From Alloalcanivorax dieselolei B5 (GTDB lineage: Bacteria > Pseudomonadota > Gammaproteobacteria > Pseudomonadales > Alcanivoracaceae): DNA of 64,000 nucleotides. Below, one piece after another: positions 28,749 to 39,329 of this stretch. How positions within the stretch are numbered: position 1 is the stretch's first letter; each line of letters begins with the position of its first letter. Both the position numbers and the translations under genes were made by a program. The DNA lies in contig NC_018691.1 in assembly GCF_000300005.1 (NCBI RefSeq), positions 2,108,001-2,172,000 of the forward strand, read 5' to 3'. The notes under the pieces were generated by a model. It was not told the DNA's origin, did not search any database, and was given only the letters and a program-made list of their open reading frames with translations.

Positions 28749-29696
28749 TTATCCGCCATCGCCGGCATTAATGGTTTCGATGGTGCCGTCGGGGCCGCGC
28801 TGATGCCATTCGCCGACCCGTTTGCCGTCACGATATTGCCCCCACAGCAAGGGCGTACCGGTGGCCGTTTGCAGACGCCAGGGGCCATGCAAGCGACCTT
28901 TGACATAGGTCTCCCGGTAGACTCGTGTTCCTTTCCGGCTGATCTTCAGACCCTCGGGCAGGCCGTTGACGGTATGATGAAGTTCCACCAGGGCGCCCTT
29001 TTCGAAACGCTCAAGCCAGCGTTCACCGGTCTCGGCGTAGTGAATGTCAGCCTGGATCGGCTGGTGCTGGTGGTAGCGGGCAGTAATGATCAGCCATAGC
29101 GGCGCGTTGTCCAGGAAGCGCCCCTCCGAGTCTCGTCGATACTCGACTTGGTGCTGGGTCAATTCACCGTCCTTGCCCCAGAAGCGTGTTTCGACGATGC
29201 CGGCACTTTGCGCCGTGCCCCGGGCGGTGACGTGGCCGCTCTCGTCAAAATAGCTGAACACGCCGTTTTTCTTGCCCCGGACAAAGCAGACTTGTTCGCG
29301 CAGATTACCGTCAGGGTAGTAACGGCGCACTTGGCCGTGTACCTGATTATTCCGGTAGGGAATCTCCTCGGTGAGGTGTCCGGCGCGGTCGAACCACTGT
29401 TCCAGGCCGGATTGAACACCATTCCGGTACTGGGCGATGCGTCTCAGAGGGCCCTTTTCCACACGCCCTTCTTCCTGCCCGTTTTCGCCGCTCCTTTCGC
29501 CGCTCCTTTCATAGTAATAGCGTTGCTCGCCGTGCCGCTTGCCGTCCTTGAGACGCCGATGTTCGATCAGCGCGCCTTGTTGATTGAGTACTCCGAACTC
29601 GCCCTGAAGGGCAGCGTTCGCCGGCGGTTTGGCTGTCTCGGCGGTGCTGAGGCCGGCGCACAGCAGAAGCAATGATACGAGGCATCGGCGGACCAT
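28749..29696 (-). CDS. MORN-repeat (YwqK-like) secreted protein
   Basis: 315-aa protein with a signal peptide (cleavage near STA). The body is a series of MORN-type repeats of about 23 residues, such as GKRHGEQRYYY, GVQSGLEQWFDRAGHL, NQVHGQVRRYYPDGNL, GKKNGVFSYFDESG, and GKRVGEWHQRGPDG at the end. NCBI often names these toxin-antitoxin YwqK family antitoxins, but there is no toxin beside it, so that role is not supported. A 12-bp tandem duplication in the coding sequence repeats the ERSG motif. Confidence 0.72.
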   Translation of the reverse strand: MVRRCLVSLLLLCAGLSTAETAKPPANAALQGEFGVLNQQGALIEHRRLKDGKRHGEQRYYYERSGERSGENGQEEGRVEKGPLRRIAQYRNGVQSGLEQWFDRAGHLTEEIPYRNNQVHGQVRRYYPDGNLREQVCFVRGKKNGVFSYFDESGHVTARGTAQSAGIVETRFWGKDGELTQHQVEYRRDSEGRFLDNAPLWLIITARYHQHQPIQADIHYAETGERWLERFEKGALVELHHTVNGLPEGLKISRKGTRVYRETYVKGRLHGPWRLQTATGTPLLWGQYRDGKRVGEWHQRGPDGTIETINAGDGG

Positions 29697-29832
29697 TATT
29701 ATCGGTGCCCCGATAAATCCGTCGACGGGAGGAAAAACGGTCTTTTAAAACGCATAATGGTGCCTCCGTGCGGCTTGCCGAAAGAATAGCAAACGGTCGC
29801 CATCCCAACTTCATGCGGATCACAACAATTTC
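29697..29832. promoter_or_regulatory. Divergent intergenic region upstream of YwqK-like and TrmB-like genes
   Basis: 136 bp between two divergent starts. The stretch is comparatively AT-rich around 29740-29830. No box could be assigned with confidence. Confidence 0.3.
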
Positions 29833-30519
29833 ATGTTTGCCAACAGTTCCCCCGTGGTGTCGAACCAGACCGGACCGCACGAGCGCCTGGAGGCTACCGT
29901 GCGCCGCCATTTGTCGCAGCCCTGGCGGGCGCCGCTGGCGGAGCATGACCGTCAGGCGTTTGATCGGGCGCGGCAATGGCTCGGCGATGATGCGAGGCCG
30001 CTGATCCTGGATTCTGGTTGTGGTACCGGCCGTTCCTCGGTGATGCTGGCCCGCCGTTTCCCGCAGGCGAGGGTGCTCGGACTGGACCAGTCCGAACACC
30101 GGCTGCAGCGGGGCGAGCGGCGTTTCGGCGAGGCGCTGCCGGAAAACCTGCGGCTGGTGCGTTGCGATTGCGCCGGATTCTGGCGGCTGGCGCAGGATGC
30201 CGGCTGGCGTGCGCAACGCCATTATCTGCTGTACCCCAATCCGTGGCCAAAGAGCGCCCACCTGAAGCGGCGCTGGCACGGACACCCGGTATTTCCGCAT
30301 CTGCTCGCCCTGGGCGGCGAGTTGGAGGCACGCAGTAACTGGCGGCTGTATCTGGAGGAGTTGGCGGCGGCGCTGGCGCTGGCCGGGGTCGAGGCGTCCT
30401 TGCAACCGTTGCCGGAAGATGAGGTGGCGTTGACCGACTTCGAGGAGAAATACCGTCTCAGCGGCCACCATTTGTGGCGCTTGACGGCGTCCCTGGGGGA
30501 TGGCGCCGGTTCCGCCTGA
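29833..30519 (+). CDS. TrmB-like SAM-dependent methyltransferase
   Basis: 228-aa protein of the tRNA (guanine-N7) methyltransferase family. SAM motif: LILDSGCGTGRSSVMLA at about residue 57. The TrmB hallmark is altered: LLYPNPWPKSAHLKRRWHGHP instead of the usual FPDPWPKxRHxKRR; the Asp of PDPW is Asn here. RSNWRLYLEE and LTDFEEKYRLSGH correspond to the TDw and T-FE-K-G blocks. It is likely a paralogue rather than the canonical trmB. The start ATG has a weak ribosome site. Confidence 0.75.
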   Translation: MFANSSPVVSNQTGPHERLEATVRRHLSQPWRAPLAEHDRQAFDRARQWLGDDARPLILDSGCGTGRSSVMLARRFPQARVLGLDQSEHRLQRGERRFGEALPENLRLVRCDCAGFWRLAQDAGWRAQRHYLLYPNPWPKSAHLKRRWHGHPVFPHLLALGGELEARSNWRLYLEELAAALALAGVEASLQPLPEDEVALTDFEEKYRLSGHHLWRLTASLGDGAGSA

Positions 30520-30543
30520 GCGGTTCCTTCGGCGCCGGCGTGA

Positions 30544-32664
30544 TTACTCCAGCAGGGTCACGGTCAGGGTTCGGGTGACCGGATCATGGCCGCGCATGAA
30601 CGCCACCTCCTGAATACCCGATCCCCAGAAGTGCCGCACTTCGCCGTCCTGGCCGACCGGCGCCAGCGGCAGACCGGTCTGATCCCGTGCTTCCAGACCA
30701 GCATCCGGCAACTGCCCGCAGTGGTCCGGGATGACTACCCCGTTATCGCCCTGGAAACGGGCACAACCTGGTTTCTCAGGTGTCACCGAAACGGTTTCCA
30801 CCCGGCTCGGGCAGCGGGCTTCAATGGTCAGGGTGCGGTCATGAAAACGATGATTGAAGCCGTCATCGTTGCTCAACACAAAAGCACCGGTGAAATAGCG
30901 CTCATGGTCGGGACGGGCGCCCCAGTCCCACTGGAACCGGGGCGGGCTCTCCAGGTCCTCGGCGCCACTTTTTACCGAGAGATGGCAGAGTCTCAACGCC
31001 GGCGGGCCGCCGATGATCACTTTATTGTCGTTCTGCCCGGTGACTTCGAGCTGCCGCAGAAGGGTTTCCGGTTGTTCGGGCGGCTTCGGCAGGCGGCGCG
31101 GGTTATGGCGCACACCGGGTGGATGCAGATCGCCGGAGTCCGGCAGGGGGCGGATATGGAAGGTCACCGGCCGTGACTCGATGCTCAACGGGATCAGTCG
31201 CAGCGCGGCGATATCGGCGTCCCTGGTCTGGTAGGTGGCCGTTTCCATCAGCCCATGCAAGGTCAACTGATCGGTGAACCAGCGGTCCTGGTCCGGGTGT
31301 TCCTGGTCGATGCCGGTCGGGTAAGTCAGTGCACTGAACGCCAGCGGTTCACCGTCCGCGCCCAGCGGCTCCACCCGGGCGCTGGAGGTGCCGTCGAAGT
31401 GCAGATCCACTCGCCGAGGCTGCCAGCGCGCTACCTGGATACCGGGTGGGAAGGCATCGTCTTTTGCCAGCACCACCGGTTCGCCGGGCACGTGGATGTG
31501 AAGATCCGCTGTCACATCGATTTGTCCGAGCTGGTGCAGGTTTGCTCCGGCGGGCACTGTCAGCAGCTCCTCATTGCGAGGGGAAGCCAGTGGCAAGCCC
31601 AGCAGATAGTTGCGTTCCGCCAGCCGGTTGACCATCAGCCCATCGATCTGGCCGGAACGGGCCGAACGGAACAGCGGGTCGATTTGTTCGGTTTGCAGCC
31701 CCAGGGCGGTGTCGCCTTCCAGTGGCAGACGGTTTTCCTGCACGGTATAGAAGAGACTTTCCGTCAGCGCATCGGCGAACCGGTCGAGCGCGGCCCGGTC
31801 ATGCAGTGGGTTGGCATACCCGGTGTAGGACGGGGTGTCGAGTTGCCGCTTGATCATGTCCCGGTTGAATCGGACCCGCAGCGGATTGATGCCCTGAAGA
31901 TCCAGCTTCCGCTGATAGTGACGCTGACTGACCAGCGCCAGACGCTGGTGGATCACGGCGTCGCTGCCCGGTACCTCAACGGTGATGGCGAGCAGGGCGA
32001 TCACCGGCATGCCGGAAGGCAGCCGGGCCACCAGCCGGCCGGCACCGGTCACCGAGTCGCCCTCGAAGTCGGCTTTCAGCAGAACGCGGTCGCCATCCCG
32101 GTCCAGTACCTGGAAGCGTGCTTCCGCCTCGGGCAAGCCAATGAAAGCGGTGTCCTCGCTCCAGTGGTCGCCGGGCTGTGGATCGGCGGGCAGACCGGGC
32201 ACCGCCACCGGGGTGTTGTTCCCGATGAGCGTCTTCAGCTTCGGATCCAGTTTCGCCATCAGCCTGTCATGAAGTTCCGGCTCGCCCGGACGGATCTCCA
32301 CTATCTCGCCGTTTTTGATACGGCTGAGCGTGCCGGCCCTCATCATTCGCAGCGTTTCTTGCTGGCGCTGGTTGGTGTCGCTCAGGTCGCGGGTGTCCAG
32401 CCGGCCCATGGAGGTGTCGATGCTCATCCAGGGCAGGGTGGTCCGCAGCCACAAGGCGTCGTCATCCTGGCTGTGGTCGGTATCAATGCGGGTGCGAAGC
32501 AGGGCATTAATGCGGAACTCGTTTTCGTAGCCGGGCCGGGACACGCTCTGATGGCTGAGCAGCAGAAACTCGTCTTGGTAATTGCTGGCCGGCACATCGG
32601 GGCGTGAACCGACGTCGCAGGCGGACAGAACCAGTGAACAGAGAAACAGGCAGAAATAGCGCAT
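30544..32664 (-). CDS. Large lipoprotein of unknown function
   Basis: 706-aa protein I do not recognise. The ATG at 32664 follows CGGAG and gives MRYFCLFLCSLVLSACDVG, a short lipoprotein signal with lipobox LSAC. No membrane segment follows. The mature protein is rich in strands and has Tyr/Arg/Asp-rich blocks; the last third has GGPPALRLCHLSVKSG and paired cysteines (CRSGRVETVSVTPEKPGCARF-like spacing) that could form disulfides. Its start is divergent from an MFS gene, 96 bp apart. Likely envelope role (inference). Confidence 0.55.
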   Translation of the reverse strand: MRYFCLFLCSLVLSACDVGSRPDVPASNYQDEFLLLSHQSVSRPGYENEFRINALLRTRIDTDHSQDDDALWLRTTLPWMSIDTSMGRLDTRDLSDTNQRQQETLRMMRAGTLSRIKNGEIVEIRPGEPELHDRLMAKLDPKLKTLIGNNTPVAVPGLPADPQPGDHWSEDTAFIGLPEAEARFQVLDRDGDRVLLKADFEGDSVTGAGRLVARLPSGMPVIALLAITVEVPGSDAVIHQRLALVSQRHYQRKLDLQGINPLRVRFNRDMIKRQLDTPSYTGYANPLHDRAALDRFADALTESLFYTVQENRLPLEGDTALGLQTEQIDPLFRSARSGQIDGLMVNRLAERNYLLGLPLASPRNEELLTVPAGANLHQLGQIDVTADLHIHVPGEPVVLAKDDAFPPGIQVARWQPRRVDLHFDGTSSARVEPLGADGEPLAFSALTYPTGIDQEHPDQDRWFTDQLTLHGLMETATYQTRDADIAALRLIPLSIESRPVTFHIRPLPDSGDLHPPGVRHNPRRLPKPPEQPETLLRQLEVTGQNDNKVIIGGPPALRLCHLSVKSGAEDLESPPRFQWDWGARPDHERYFTGAFVLSNDDGFNHRFHDRTLTIEARCPSRVETVSVTPEKPGCARFQGDNGVVIPDHCGQLPDAGLEARDQTGLPLAPVGQDGEVRHFWGSGIQEVAFMRGHDPVTRTLTVTLLE

Positions 32665-32760
32665 AATCCAACTCCGGCAGCGGCACGAGTGTACCGAAAT
32701 CATCGGCCTTGCGGTGTCGCCGTCGCTGAATTCGTGAACTTGCCGGCAGGGAGGCCCCGC

Positions 32761-34155
32761 ATGCCCGTTCCCACAGCGCCCCAGTCCGACACTTGGCGTG
32801 ATCTCTGTTCAGGCCAGCGCGGGCCGCGCCTGCTGCTGATCTGGCTCGGTATCTGGGTGGGAGCGGCGGAAAGTCTGGTCACCGCCACCATCATGCCGAC
32901 AGTGGCGCGGCAATTGGGCGGCTACGCGTATTTCAGTTGGGCGGTGGCGCTGTTCATGATCGGAACGATCCTGGCCGTGGCCAGCGCGGGGCGACTGGCG
33001 GAGCGATACGGTTTGGCGCGTGCCAGCGCGGGCGCCGGACTGGTGTTGGCGACCGGGTGCGCGGTGTCCGCGCTGGCGCCGGATATTTTCACCTTTCTGG
33101 CCGGCCGCTGGGTGCAGGGCGTTGGCGGGGGCTGGATTTCCGGTTTCGCCATGGTGGCGGTGTCGCGGTTCTTCCCGGAACGGCATTTGGCGCGGGTGTT
33201 TGCCTCGGCCACCGCGATCTGGGCGCTGGCCACGGTGCTCGGCCCCTTGCTGGGGGGTGTGTTTGCCGAGAGCGGTGGCTGGCGTGGCGTGTTCTGGCTG
33301 TTCTCGGCCCAGGCGTTGCTGTTCATACTCGCCGCTTTGCGGCTGTTTCGTGGCGCGGCCCCGGCGGAACGCGGTGCCCGGGTGCCCTGGCCGCAGCTGG
33401 GATTGTTGGCGGTGGGGGTGGTGGCGTTGGTGCTGGCCAGTCTGGCGGAACACTGGCTCTGGGTATTGGGACTGCTGATGTTGTCGATCGGCATGCTGAC
33501 GTGGTTGCGCTGGCGGGATCAACGCGGAGAGAACCGCCTGTTGCCCGCCGGGGCCTGGCAACTGCGGCACACCGTGGGGGCCGGTTACGCGGCGATGGCG
33601 GCGGTGACGGCGGCGTCCATGGCGTTGCTGATCTATGGCCCGCCGATTCTGCAAGCACTACAGGGGTTGTCGCCGTTGCGGGCCGGTTATGTGGTGGCGG
33701 TGCAGGCGATGGCCTGGACACTGGCGGCGCTGGCGGTTTCCGGGGCGGATCGGAAGGGCGAGCGCCGCTGGATTCGCATCGGCGCGTTGACGGTTTTACT
33801 CGGGGTGCTGTTGCTGGCTGCCGTTATGACGTCGCCGGTGCTCTGGGTATTGATGGGCGCGGCAATCTGTGGTCTGGGCCTGGGTTGGGGCTCCAGTCTG
33901 ATGAACCGGCGCTTGCTGCGGGCGCTGGCGGAAGAAGACCGGGCCATTGGCTCTTCGGCATTGATCGGGGTTCGTCAGGTGGGTGGTGCCGTGGGCGCGG
34001 CGCTGGCGGGGTTGGCGGCCAATCTGACCGGAGTGGCGGAAGGTCTGTCGCCGGAAAGCGCCGAGCGGGCAGCTCCGGTGGTGTTCATGGCGGTGCTGTC
34101 GATGGCGCTGTTGGCGGTGTGGTGCGCGTGGCGGTTTACCCGGTCGGAGGATTGA
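32761..34155 (+). CDS. MFS drug-resistance-type transporter
   Basis: 464-aa transporter with about 13-14 hydrophobic segments. The N-terminus has the drug:H+ antiporter pattern (AAESLVTATIMPTVARQLGG, GRLAERYG), GRWVQGVGGGWISGFAM corresponds to the family signature in segment 4, and VLGPLLGGVFAESGGWRGVFW is motif C-like. Substrate unknown. The ATG at 32761 follows AGGGAGG; the ORF extends 24 codons further up. The stop codon is the first base of a hairpin between this gene and trpB2. Confidence 0.83.
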   Translation: MPVPTAPQSDTWRDLCSGQRGPRLLLIWLGIWVGAAESLVTATIMPTVARQLGGYAYFSWAVALFMIGTILAVASAGRLAERYGLARASAGAGLVLATGCAVSALAPDIFTFLAGRWVQGVGGGWISGFAMVAVSRFFPERHLARVFASATAIWALATVLGPLLGGVFAESGGWRGVFWLFSAQALLFILAALRLFRGAAPAERGARVPWPQLGLLAVGVVALVLASLAEHWLWVLGLLMLSIGMLTWLRWRDQRGENRLLPAGAWQLRHTVGAGYAAMAAVTAASMALLIYGPPILQALQGLSPLRAGYVVAVQAMAWTLAALAVSGADRKGERRWIRIGALTVLLGVLLLAAVMTSPVLWVLMGAAICGLGLGWGSSLMNRRLLRALAEEDRAIGSSALIGVRQVGGAVGAALAGLAANLTGVAEGLSPESAERAAPVVFMAVLSMALLAVWCAWRFTRSED

Positions 34156-34178
34156 ATCGCGGCGCACAAGCCGCGATT
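34155..34178. terminator. Hairpin between convergent MFS and trpB2 genes
   Basis: A perfect 9-bp stem AATCGCGGC / GCCGCGATT with loop GCACAA. There is no T run on either side, so intrinsic termination is not certain. A near-identical stem occurs at 38636-38659, which suggests a short repeated element. Confidence 0.5.
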
Positions 34179-34200
34179 CCGCGTGTTGCCGTCACGGGCC

Positions 34201-35562
34201 TCAACCGAGCTGAGGCAACTGCGCCAGCGCCACTTCCGCGGCGGCGGCGTCGTACTCACGGTCTTCCAGTTTGCCATCGAAGAAATCGATGTAGGCCTGC
34301 ATGTCGAAATGACCGTGGCCGGACAGGTTGAACAGGATGGTTTGTCCCTGGCCTTCTTCCTTGCAGCGCAGAGCTTCGTCGATGGCGGCCTTGACCGCGT
34401 GGGAGCACTCTGGTGCCGGCACGATGCCTTCGTGGCGGGCGAATTGCACCGCCGCCTCGAAGCAGCCGGTCTGGGCGTACGCGCGGGCTTCGATCAGCCC
34501 CAGTTGCAACGCGTGGGAAACCTGCGGGCCCATGCCATGGTAACGCAGGCCGCCGGCGTGGAAGCCCGGCGGGGTGAAGCTGGAGCCCAGGGTGTGCATC
34601 TTGGTCAGCGGTGTCAGGTGGGCGGTGTCGCCGAAGTCGTAGGCGAACCGGCCCTGAGTCAGGGTCGGGCAGGCCGCCGGCTCCACCGCCAGGATGCGGC
34701 GGCTGCGGCCACCACGCAGTTGCTCGCCGAGGAACGGAAACACCAGGCCGGCGAAGTTGGAGCCGCCGCCGGTGCAGCCGATCAGTATATCCGGATCGTC
34801 GCCGGCCATTTCCATCTGCAGCAGGGCTTCCTGGCCGATGATGCTTTGATGCAGCATCACATGGTTGAGCACGGAACCAAGGGCGTACTTGGTATCATCG
34901 GCCTGGGCCGCCAGTTCCACCGCCTCGCTGATGGCGATGCCGAGGCTGCCCGGGTGATCGGGGTTCTCCGCCAGTATGGCGCGGCCGGCGTTGGTGAGAT
35001 TGGACGGGGAGGGGATGCACTCGGCCCCGTAGGTGCGCATCAGTGCCTGCCGATAGGGCTTTTGTTGATAGGACACCTTGACCTGGAATACCTGCACCTC
35101 GAGACCGAACAGGCTGCCGGCGAACGCCAGGGAAGAGCCCCACTGGCCGGCGCCGGTTTCGGTGGTCAGACGGCGGGTGCCGGCTTCCGCATTGTAATAG
35201 GCCTGGGCCACGGCGGTGTTCGGCTTGTGCGAGCCGGCGGGGCTCACGCCCTCGTATTTGAAGTAGATGCGCGCCGGCGTATCCAGGGCTTTTTCCAGCC
35301 GCCGGGCACGGATCAGCGGACTTGGCCGCCACATCTTGTAGATGTCCAGCACCGCTGCCGGAATCTCCACATAGCGTTCGGCGGTCATTTCCTGGGCGAT
35401 CAGGGTATCCGGGAACAAGGGCGCCAGATCCGAAGGGGCCACCGGCTGACGGGTGCCGGGATGCAGCACCGGGGCCATCGGTTCCGGGAAGTCCGCCATG
35501 ATGTTGTACCACTGGCGTGGCAGACGGGATTGCTCCAGGAAATACTGGGTGGTGTCGGACAT
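34201..35562 (-). CDS. Tryptophan synthase beta-like protein, TrpB2 type
   Basis: 453-aa PLP enzyme of the TrpB2 group, longer than the ~400-aa TrpB1. The PLP Lys is in GSHKPNTA; the phosphate-binding loop is [34 protein letters not shown] and NLSGHGHFD are also conserved. TrpB2 enzymes convert indole and serine (or in some cases phosphoserine) to tryptophan without TrpA. No trpA is nearby. It is 45 bp downstream of the GNAT gene and could be the last gene of the long minus-strand unit. Confidence 0.88.
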   Translation of the reverse strand: MSDTTQYFLEQSRLPRQWYNIMADFPEPMAPVLHPGTRQPVAPSDLAPLFPDTLIAQEMTAERYVEIPAAVLDIYKMWRPSPLIRARRLEKALDTPARIYFKYEGVSPAGSHKPNTAVAQAYYNAEAGTRRLTTETGAGQWGSSLAFAGSLFGLEVQVFQVKVSYQQKPYRQALMRTYGAECIPSPSNLTNAGRAILAENPDHPGSLGIAISEAVELAAQADDTKYALGSVLNHVMLHQSIIGQEALLQMEMAGDDPDILIGCTGGGSNFAGLVFPFLGEQLRGGRSRRILAVEPAACPTLTQGRFAYDFGDTAHLTPLTKMHTLGSSFTPPGFHAGGLRYHGMGPQVSHALQLGLIEARAYAQTGCFEAAVQFARHEGIVPAPECSHAVKAAIDEALRCKEEGQGQTILFNLSGHGHFDMQAYIDFFDGKLEDREYDAAAAEVALAQLPQLG

Positions 35563-35606
35563 GGGGCTCTCTTCTTCTGATTATTGTTCCGTCGTGACGT
35601 GACGGG

Positions 35607-36032
35607 TTATTTCAGCAACTTGATCATTTGCCGGTGCGGGATATGGGCATCCATGAAAATGCCGCCGGAACTGGCGAAGCCCGCCGCTTCATAGAAGCTG
35701 GTGGCGTGGGTCTGGGCGTTGAGGAAGATCTCCTGCATGTCACGGGCCCGAGCCGCTTCCTCGGCGGCCACCAGCAGGGCCCTGCCGACACCGCTGTTGC
35801 GGTTGTTCGAGAGCACGCACAGGCGGCTGATCTGGCCGCTGCTCTGCAGGCGGATACAGCCCACTGGCTGGTTCTGCTGGTCGAGCGCGAGAAAATGACA
35901 GGCACCGGGATCCTCGCCGTCCCACTCCAGTTCTTCCGGCACACTCTGCTCGCCGATGAAGATGGTTTCGCGCAGCAGGCGCAGTGCCGGCTCGTGTTCG
36001 TCCCAAGTGGTTTCGATGATGCTAAAGGCCAT
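35607..36032 (-). CDS. GNAT family N-acetyltransferase
   Basis: 141-aa acetyltransferase. The acetyl-CoA loop region is ISRLCVLSNNRNSGVGRALLVAA; an ElaA/PhnO-like EELEWDGEDPGACHFLALD precedes it, and FYEAAGFASSGG ends the fold. Its acceptor substrate is unknown. The ATG at 36032 (MAFSIIETTW) is chosen; the ORF reaches further up into roxA. The gap to roxA is 11 bp, and a similar acetyltransferase lies beside purB in Pseudomonas. Confidence 0.82.
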   Translation of the reverse strand: MAFSIIETTWDEHEPALRLLRETIFIGEQSVPEELEWDGEDPGACHFLALDQQNQPVGCIRLQSSGQISRLCVLSNNRNSGVGRALLVAAEEAARARDMQEIFLNAQTHATSFYEAAGFASSGGIFMDAHIPHRQMIKLLK

Positions 36033-36043
36033 GGTGTTCTCGG

Positions 36044-37171
36044 TTAAAGCGGGGCAAAGAAGCCCTGATCGATCCAATGATTGAGCAGCTCGCGGGCGGA
36101 CCGGGTCAGCAGCGGCTCCAACTGGTCGTTGCGGTAGCGGCGCTGTCCGGCCAGCAGGTCCACCAGGGCGGTTTGCTCCGCGTCCAGTGTCCAGCATTCG
36201 CCGTTGAGCCAGGCATGGTCGCCCTGACGAAGCAGGCGCACACCGCCGTGCCGTACCAGCACGGCGTCCGGTGCGCCGGCGCGAATCTGCTCTTCGTCCA
36301 CAATAAAATCAAGACCGTTCTGACGCGGTGTGCTCAGCCAGCGGGCCACCGCCCGGGCGGCCTGGGCGCGGTCCAACAGCCCCAGGGAAGCAGACAGCAG
36401 GTTGTCCAGATCGTTCTGTTCGAGCCGTCCCGGGGCCGGGCAGGGCGCACGTCCGGCGTCGCCGTAGAGCTGCTCAGGCTGATTGGCCAGACATTCGGCC
36501 ACCATTTCCGCCAGCAGGTCACGGTAATCCGGGGCGCGGAATCCCACCGACCAGGTGACGCAATCGCTGTCACTGGCGACGCCATGGTGGGCGACGCCCG
36601 GAGGCAGATACAGCACATCGCCGGGGCCGGCGTGAAACTCCTGTTCGCAGGGCATGTGCGCCAGCATCTTCAGCGGCGTATCGGTGCGCTGCGGCGTGGC
36701 GTCGTCACAGTGCGGGCCGATTCTCCAATGGCGATGGCCGCTGGCCTGGATCAGAAACACGTCGTACTGATCGAAATGCGGGCCGACGCTGCCACCCTCG
36801 GCGGCGTAGCTGATCATGATGTCTTCCAGGCGCCAGCCCGGCACGAAGCCGAAATCGTCCAGCAGCAGGCTCACCGGTGTCAGAAAGTGGTCCACGGACT
36901 GTACCAGCAGGGTCCAGTCCTGCTCGCCCAGGCCCTCGAACGCATCCTCTTCCAGCGGCCCCTGCTGCAACGACCAGGGGCCATCACCGGCGCCCCGGAT
37001 CAGCCGGGATTCCACCTCCGCCTCCAGTGCCAGCCCGGCCAGGGTGTCGGCGTCGGGGTAGTCAAGGCCGCGGGCGGCGGCAGGCATGAACAGCGTGCGC
37101 CGCTGCCAGTGCCGTTGGAGAAAGGTCTCCACCGGCAGTGGCAGCGTGAAGCGGGGCAGTTCAGTGGCCAA
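36044..37171 (-). CDS. roxA: Ribosomal protein L16 arginine hydroxylase (cupin/JmjC)
   Basis: 375-aa protein of the YcfD/RoxA group, a Fe(II)/2-oxoglutarate oxygenase that hydroxylates an Arg of ribosomal protein L16. The iron-binding facial triad is visible: the HxD of GPHFDQYDVFLIQ at about residue 130 and the distal His of LPPGVAHHGVA at about 193. The C-terminal winged-helix-like domain is present. The start lies 2 bp downstream of the purB stop, so it is probably co-transcribed with purB. Confidence 0.88.
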   Translation of the reverse strand: MATELPRFTLPLPVETFLQRHWQRRTLFMPAAARGLDYPDADTLAGLALEAEVESRLIRGAGDGPWSLQQGPLEEDAFEGLGEQDWTLLVQSVDHFLTPVSLLLDDFGFVPGWRLEDIMISYAAEGGSVGPHFDQYDVFLIQASGHRHWRIGPHCDDATPQRTDTPLKMLAHMPCEQEFHAGPGDVLYLPPGVAHHGVASDSDCVTWSVGFRAPDYRDLLAEMVAECLANQPEQLYGDAGRAPCPAPGRLEQNDLDNLLSASLGLLDRAQAARAVARWLSTPRQNGLDFIVDEEQIRAGAPDAVLVRHGGVRLLRQGDHAWLNGECWTLDAEQTALVDLLAGQRRYRNDQLEPLLTRSARELLNHWIDQGFFAPL

Positions 37172-37173
37172 GG

Positions 37174-38550
<1,377 letters not shown>

Positions 38551-38635
38551 CTAGACAGGAAAACCGAAAGCGGCGCTATCATACAGCAAATCGGGGGGCG
38601 CCGCGTGGGTTATGACGAAGGTCGAAGGGTGGAAC

Positions 38636-38659
38636 AATCGCGGCTCGTAAGTCGCGATT
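38636..38659. terminator. Hairpin between hflD and purB
   Basis: A 9-bp stem, AATCGCGGC at 38636-38644 with GTCGCGATT at 38651-38659 (one G-T pair), loop TCGTAA. It is almost identical to the 34155-34178 hairpin. It lies just downstream of hflD on the minus strand; no T run follows in that direction, so termination is uncertain. Confidence 0.4.
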
Positions 38660-38684
38660 TATCATTACATTCCACTTTATAAAA

Positions 38685-39329
38685 CTATTTTAACTCATTG
38701 ATTTTTATGCTGTTTAGAATGTCGAGATGCGCTTTGCGTTGAAACAGTAAACGCCAGCGCCGACCACCCATTTGATGCCACAGAAAGGCGGCTCGCACAC
38801 CGGCCAGGAACAGGCCGCGGATGCGGGCCGCGTTGTCCTCGTCCTGCAATTTGGCCGGGTCGCCCTGGACGCGGATACGAAACCGAAACGTACCCAGCGT
38901 ATCCACGTAGATTCCCGCCAGCCGGTGGCAAAAGCCGGGCTGGGTGAGGTCCTCGAAATGGGCGCGCTGACCTTCCAGGGCCAACAGCCGGTTGCGCAGG
39001 ATATTCACCACGTCGTCATTCTTGCGCAGTTTTGAAGAGAGATGCAGCAGCGCCAGCCCATAGCTGAGAGGGCGGGCGGCATCCCGATTCTGTTCCCTGT
39101 TGAGGCTCTTGCGCAGCAGGCGCAGGCCGTCCTGGAAGCGGGCCGGGCGCGGGTAGATGGTGTCGAAGTCGGTGGCGTCCATCACCAAGACCGATTCGAA
39201 CAGTGACTCCAGGACCGCCGGATCGGCGTCGCCACGGGTGGCGATCTGGTCGGCCATGACCGCGCACTCGAACACCGCGCCGAGAGCCAGCATTTGCTGT
39301 TGCTGTAGGGACAGGGATTGCTCGGTCAT
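38685..39329 (-). CDS. hflD: High-frequency lysogenization protein HflD
   Basis: 214-aa member of the HflD (YcfC) family, a membrane-associated protein known in E. coli for binding lambda CII; its cell role is unclear. The N-terminal [20 protein letters not shown], then [39 protein letters not shown] and a C-terminal [20 protein letters not shown] are family blocks. Its ATG overlaps the mnmA stop by 4 nt, the standard mnmA-hflD arrangement. Confidence 0.92.
   Translation of the reverse strand: MTEQSLSLQQQQMLALGAVFECAVMADQIATRGDADPAVLESLFESVLVMDATDFDTIYPRPARFQDGLRLLRKSLNREQNRDAARPLSYGLALLHLSSKLRKNDDVVNILRNRLLALEGQRAHFEDLTQPGFCHRLAGIYVDTLGTFRFRIRVQGDPAKLQDEDNAARIRGLFLAGVRAAFLWHQMGGRRWRLLFQRKAHLDILNSIKINELK

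Noticed and set aside
28749-29696. YwqK-like antitoxin of a toxin-antitoxin pair
   Set aside because: It has a signal peptide and MORN repeats and no toxin gene next to it, so a TA role is not supported.
31255-32607. 450-codon ORF opposite the large lipoprotein
   Set aside because: The minus strand has a start with ribosome site, a lipobox and natural amino-acid balance; the plus frame is Gln/His/Val rich with none of these.
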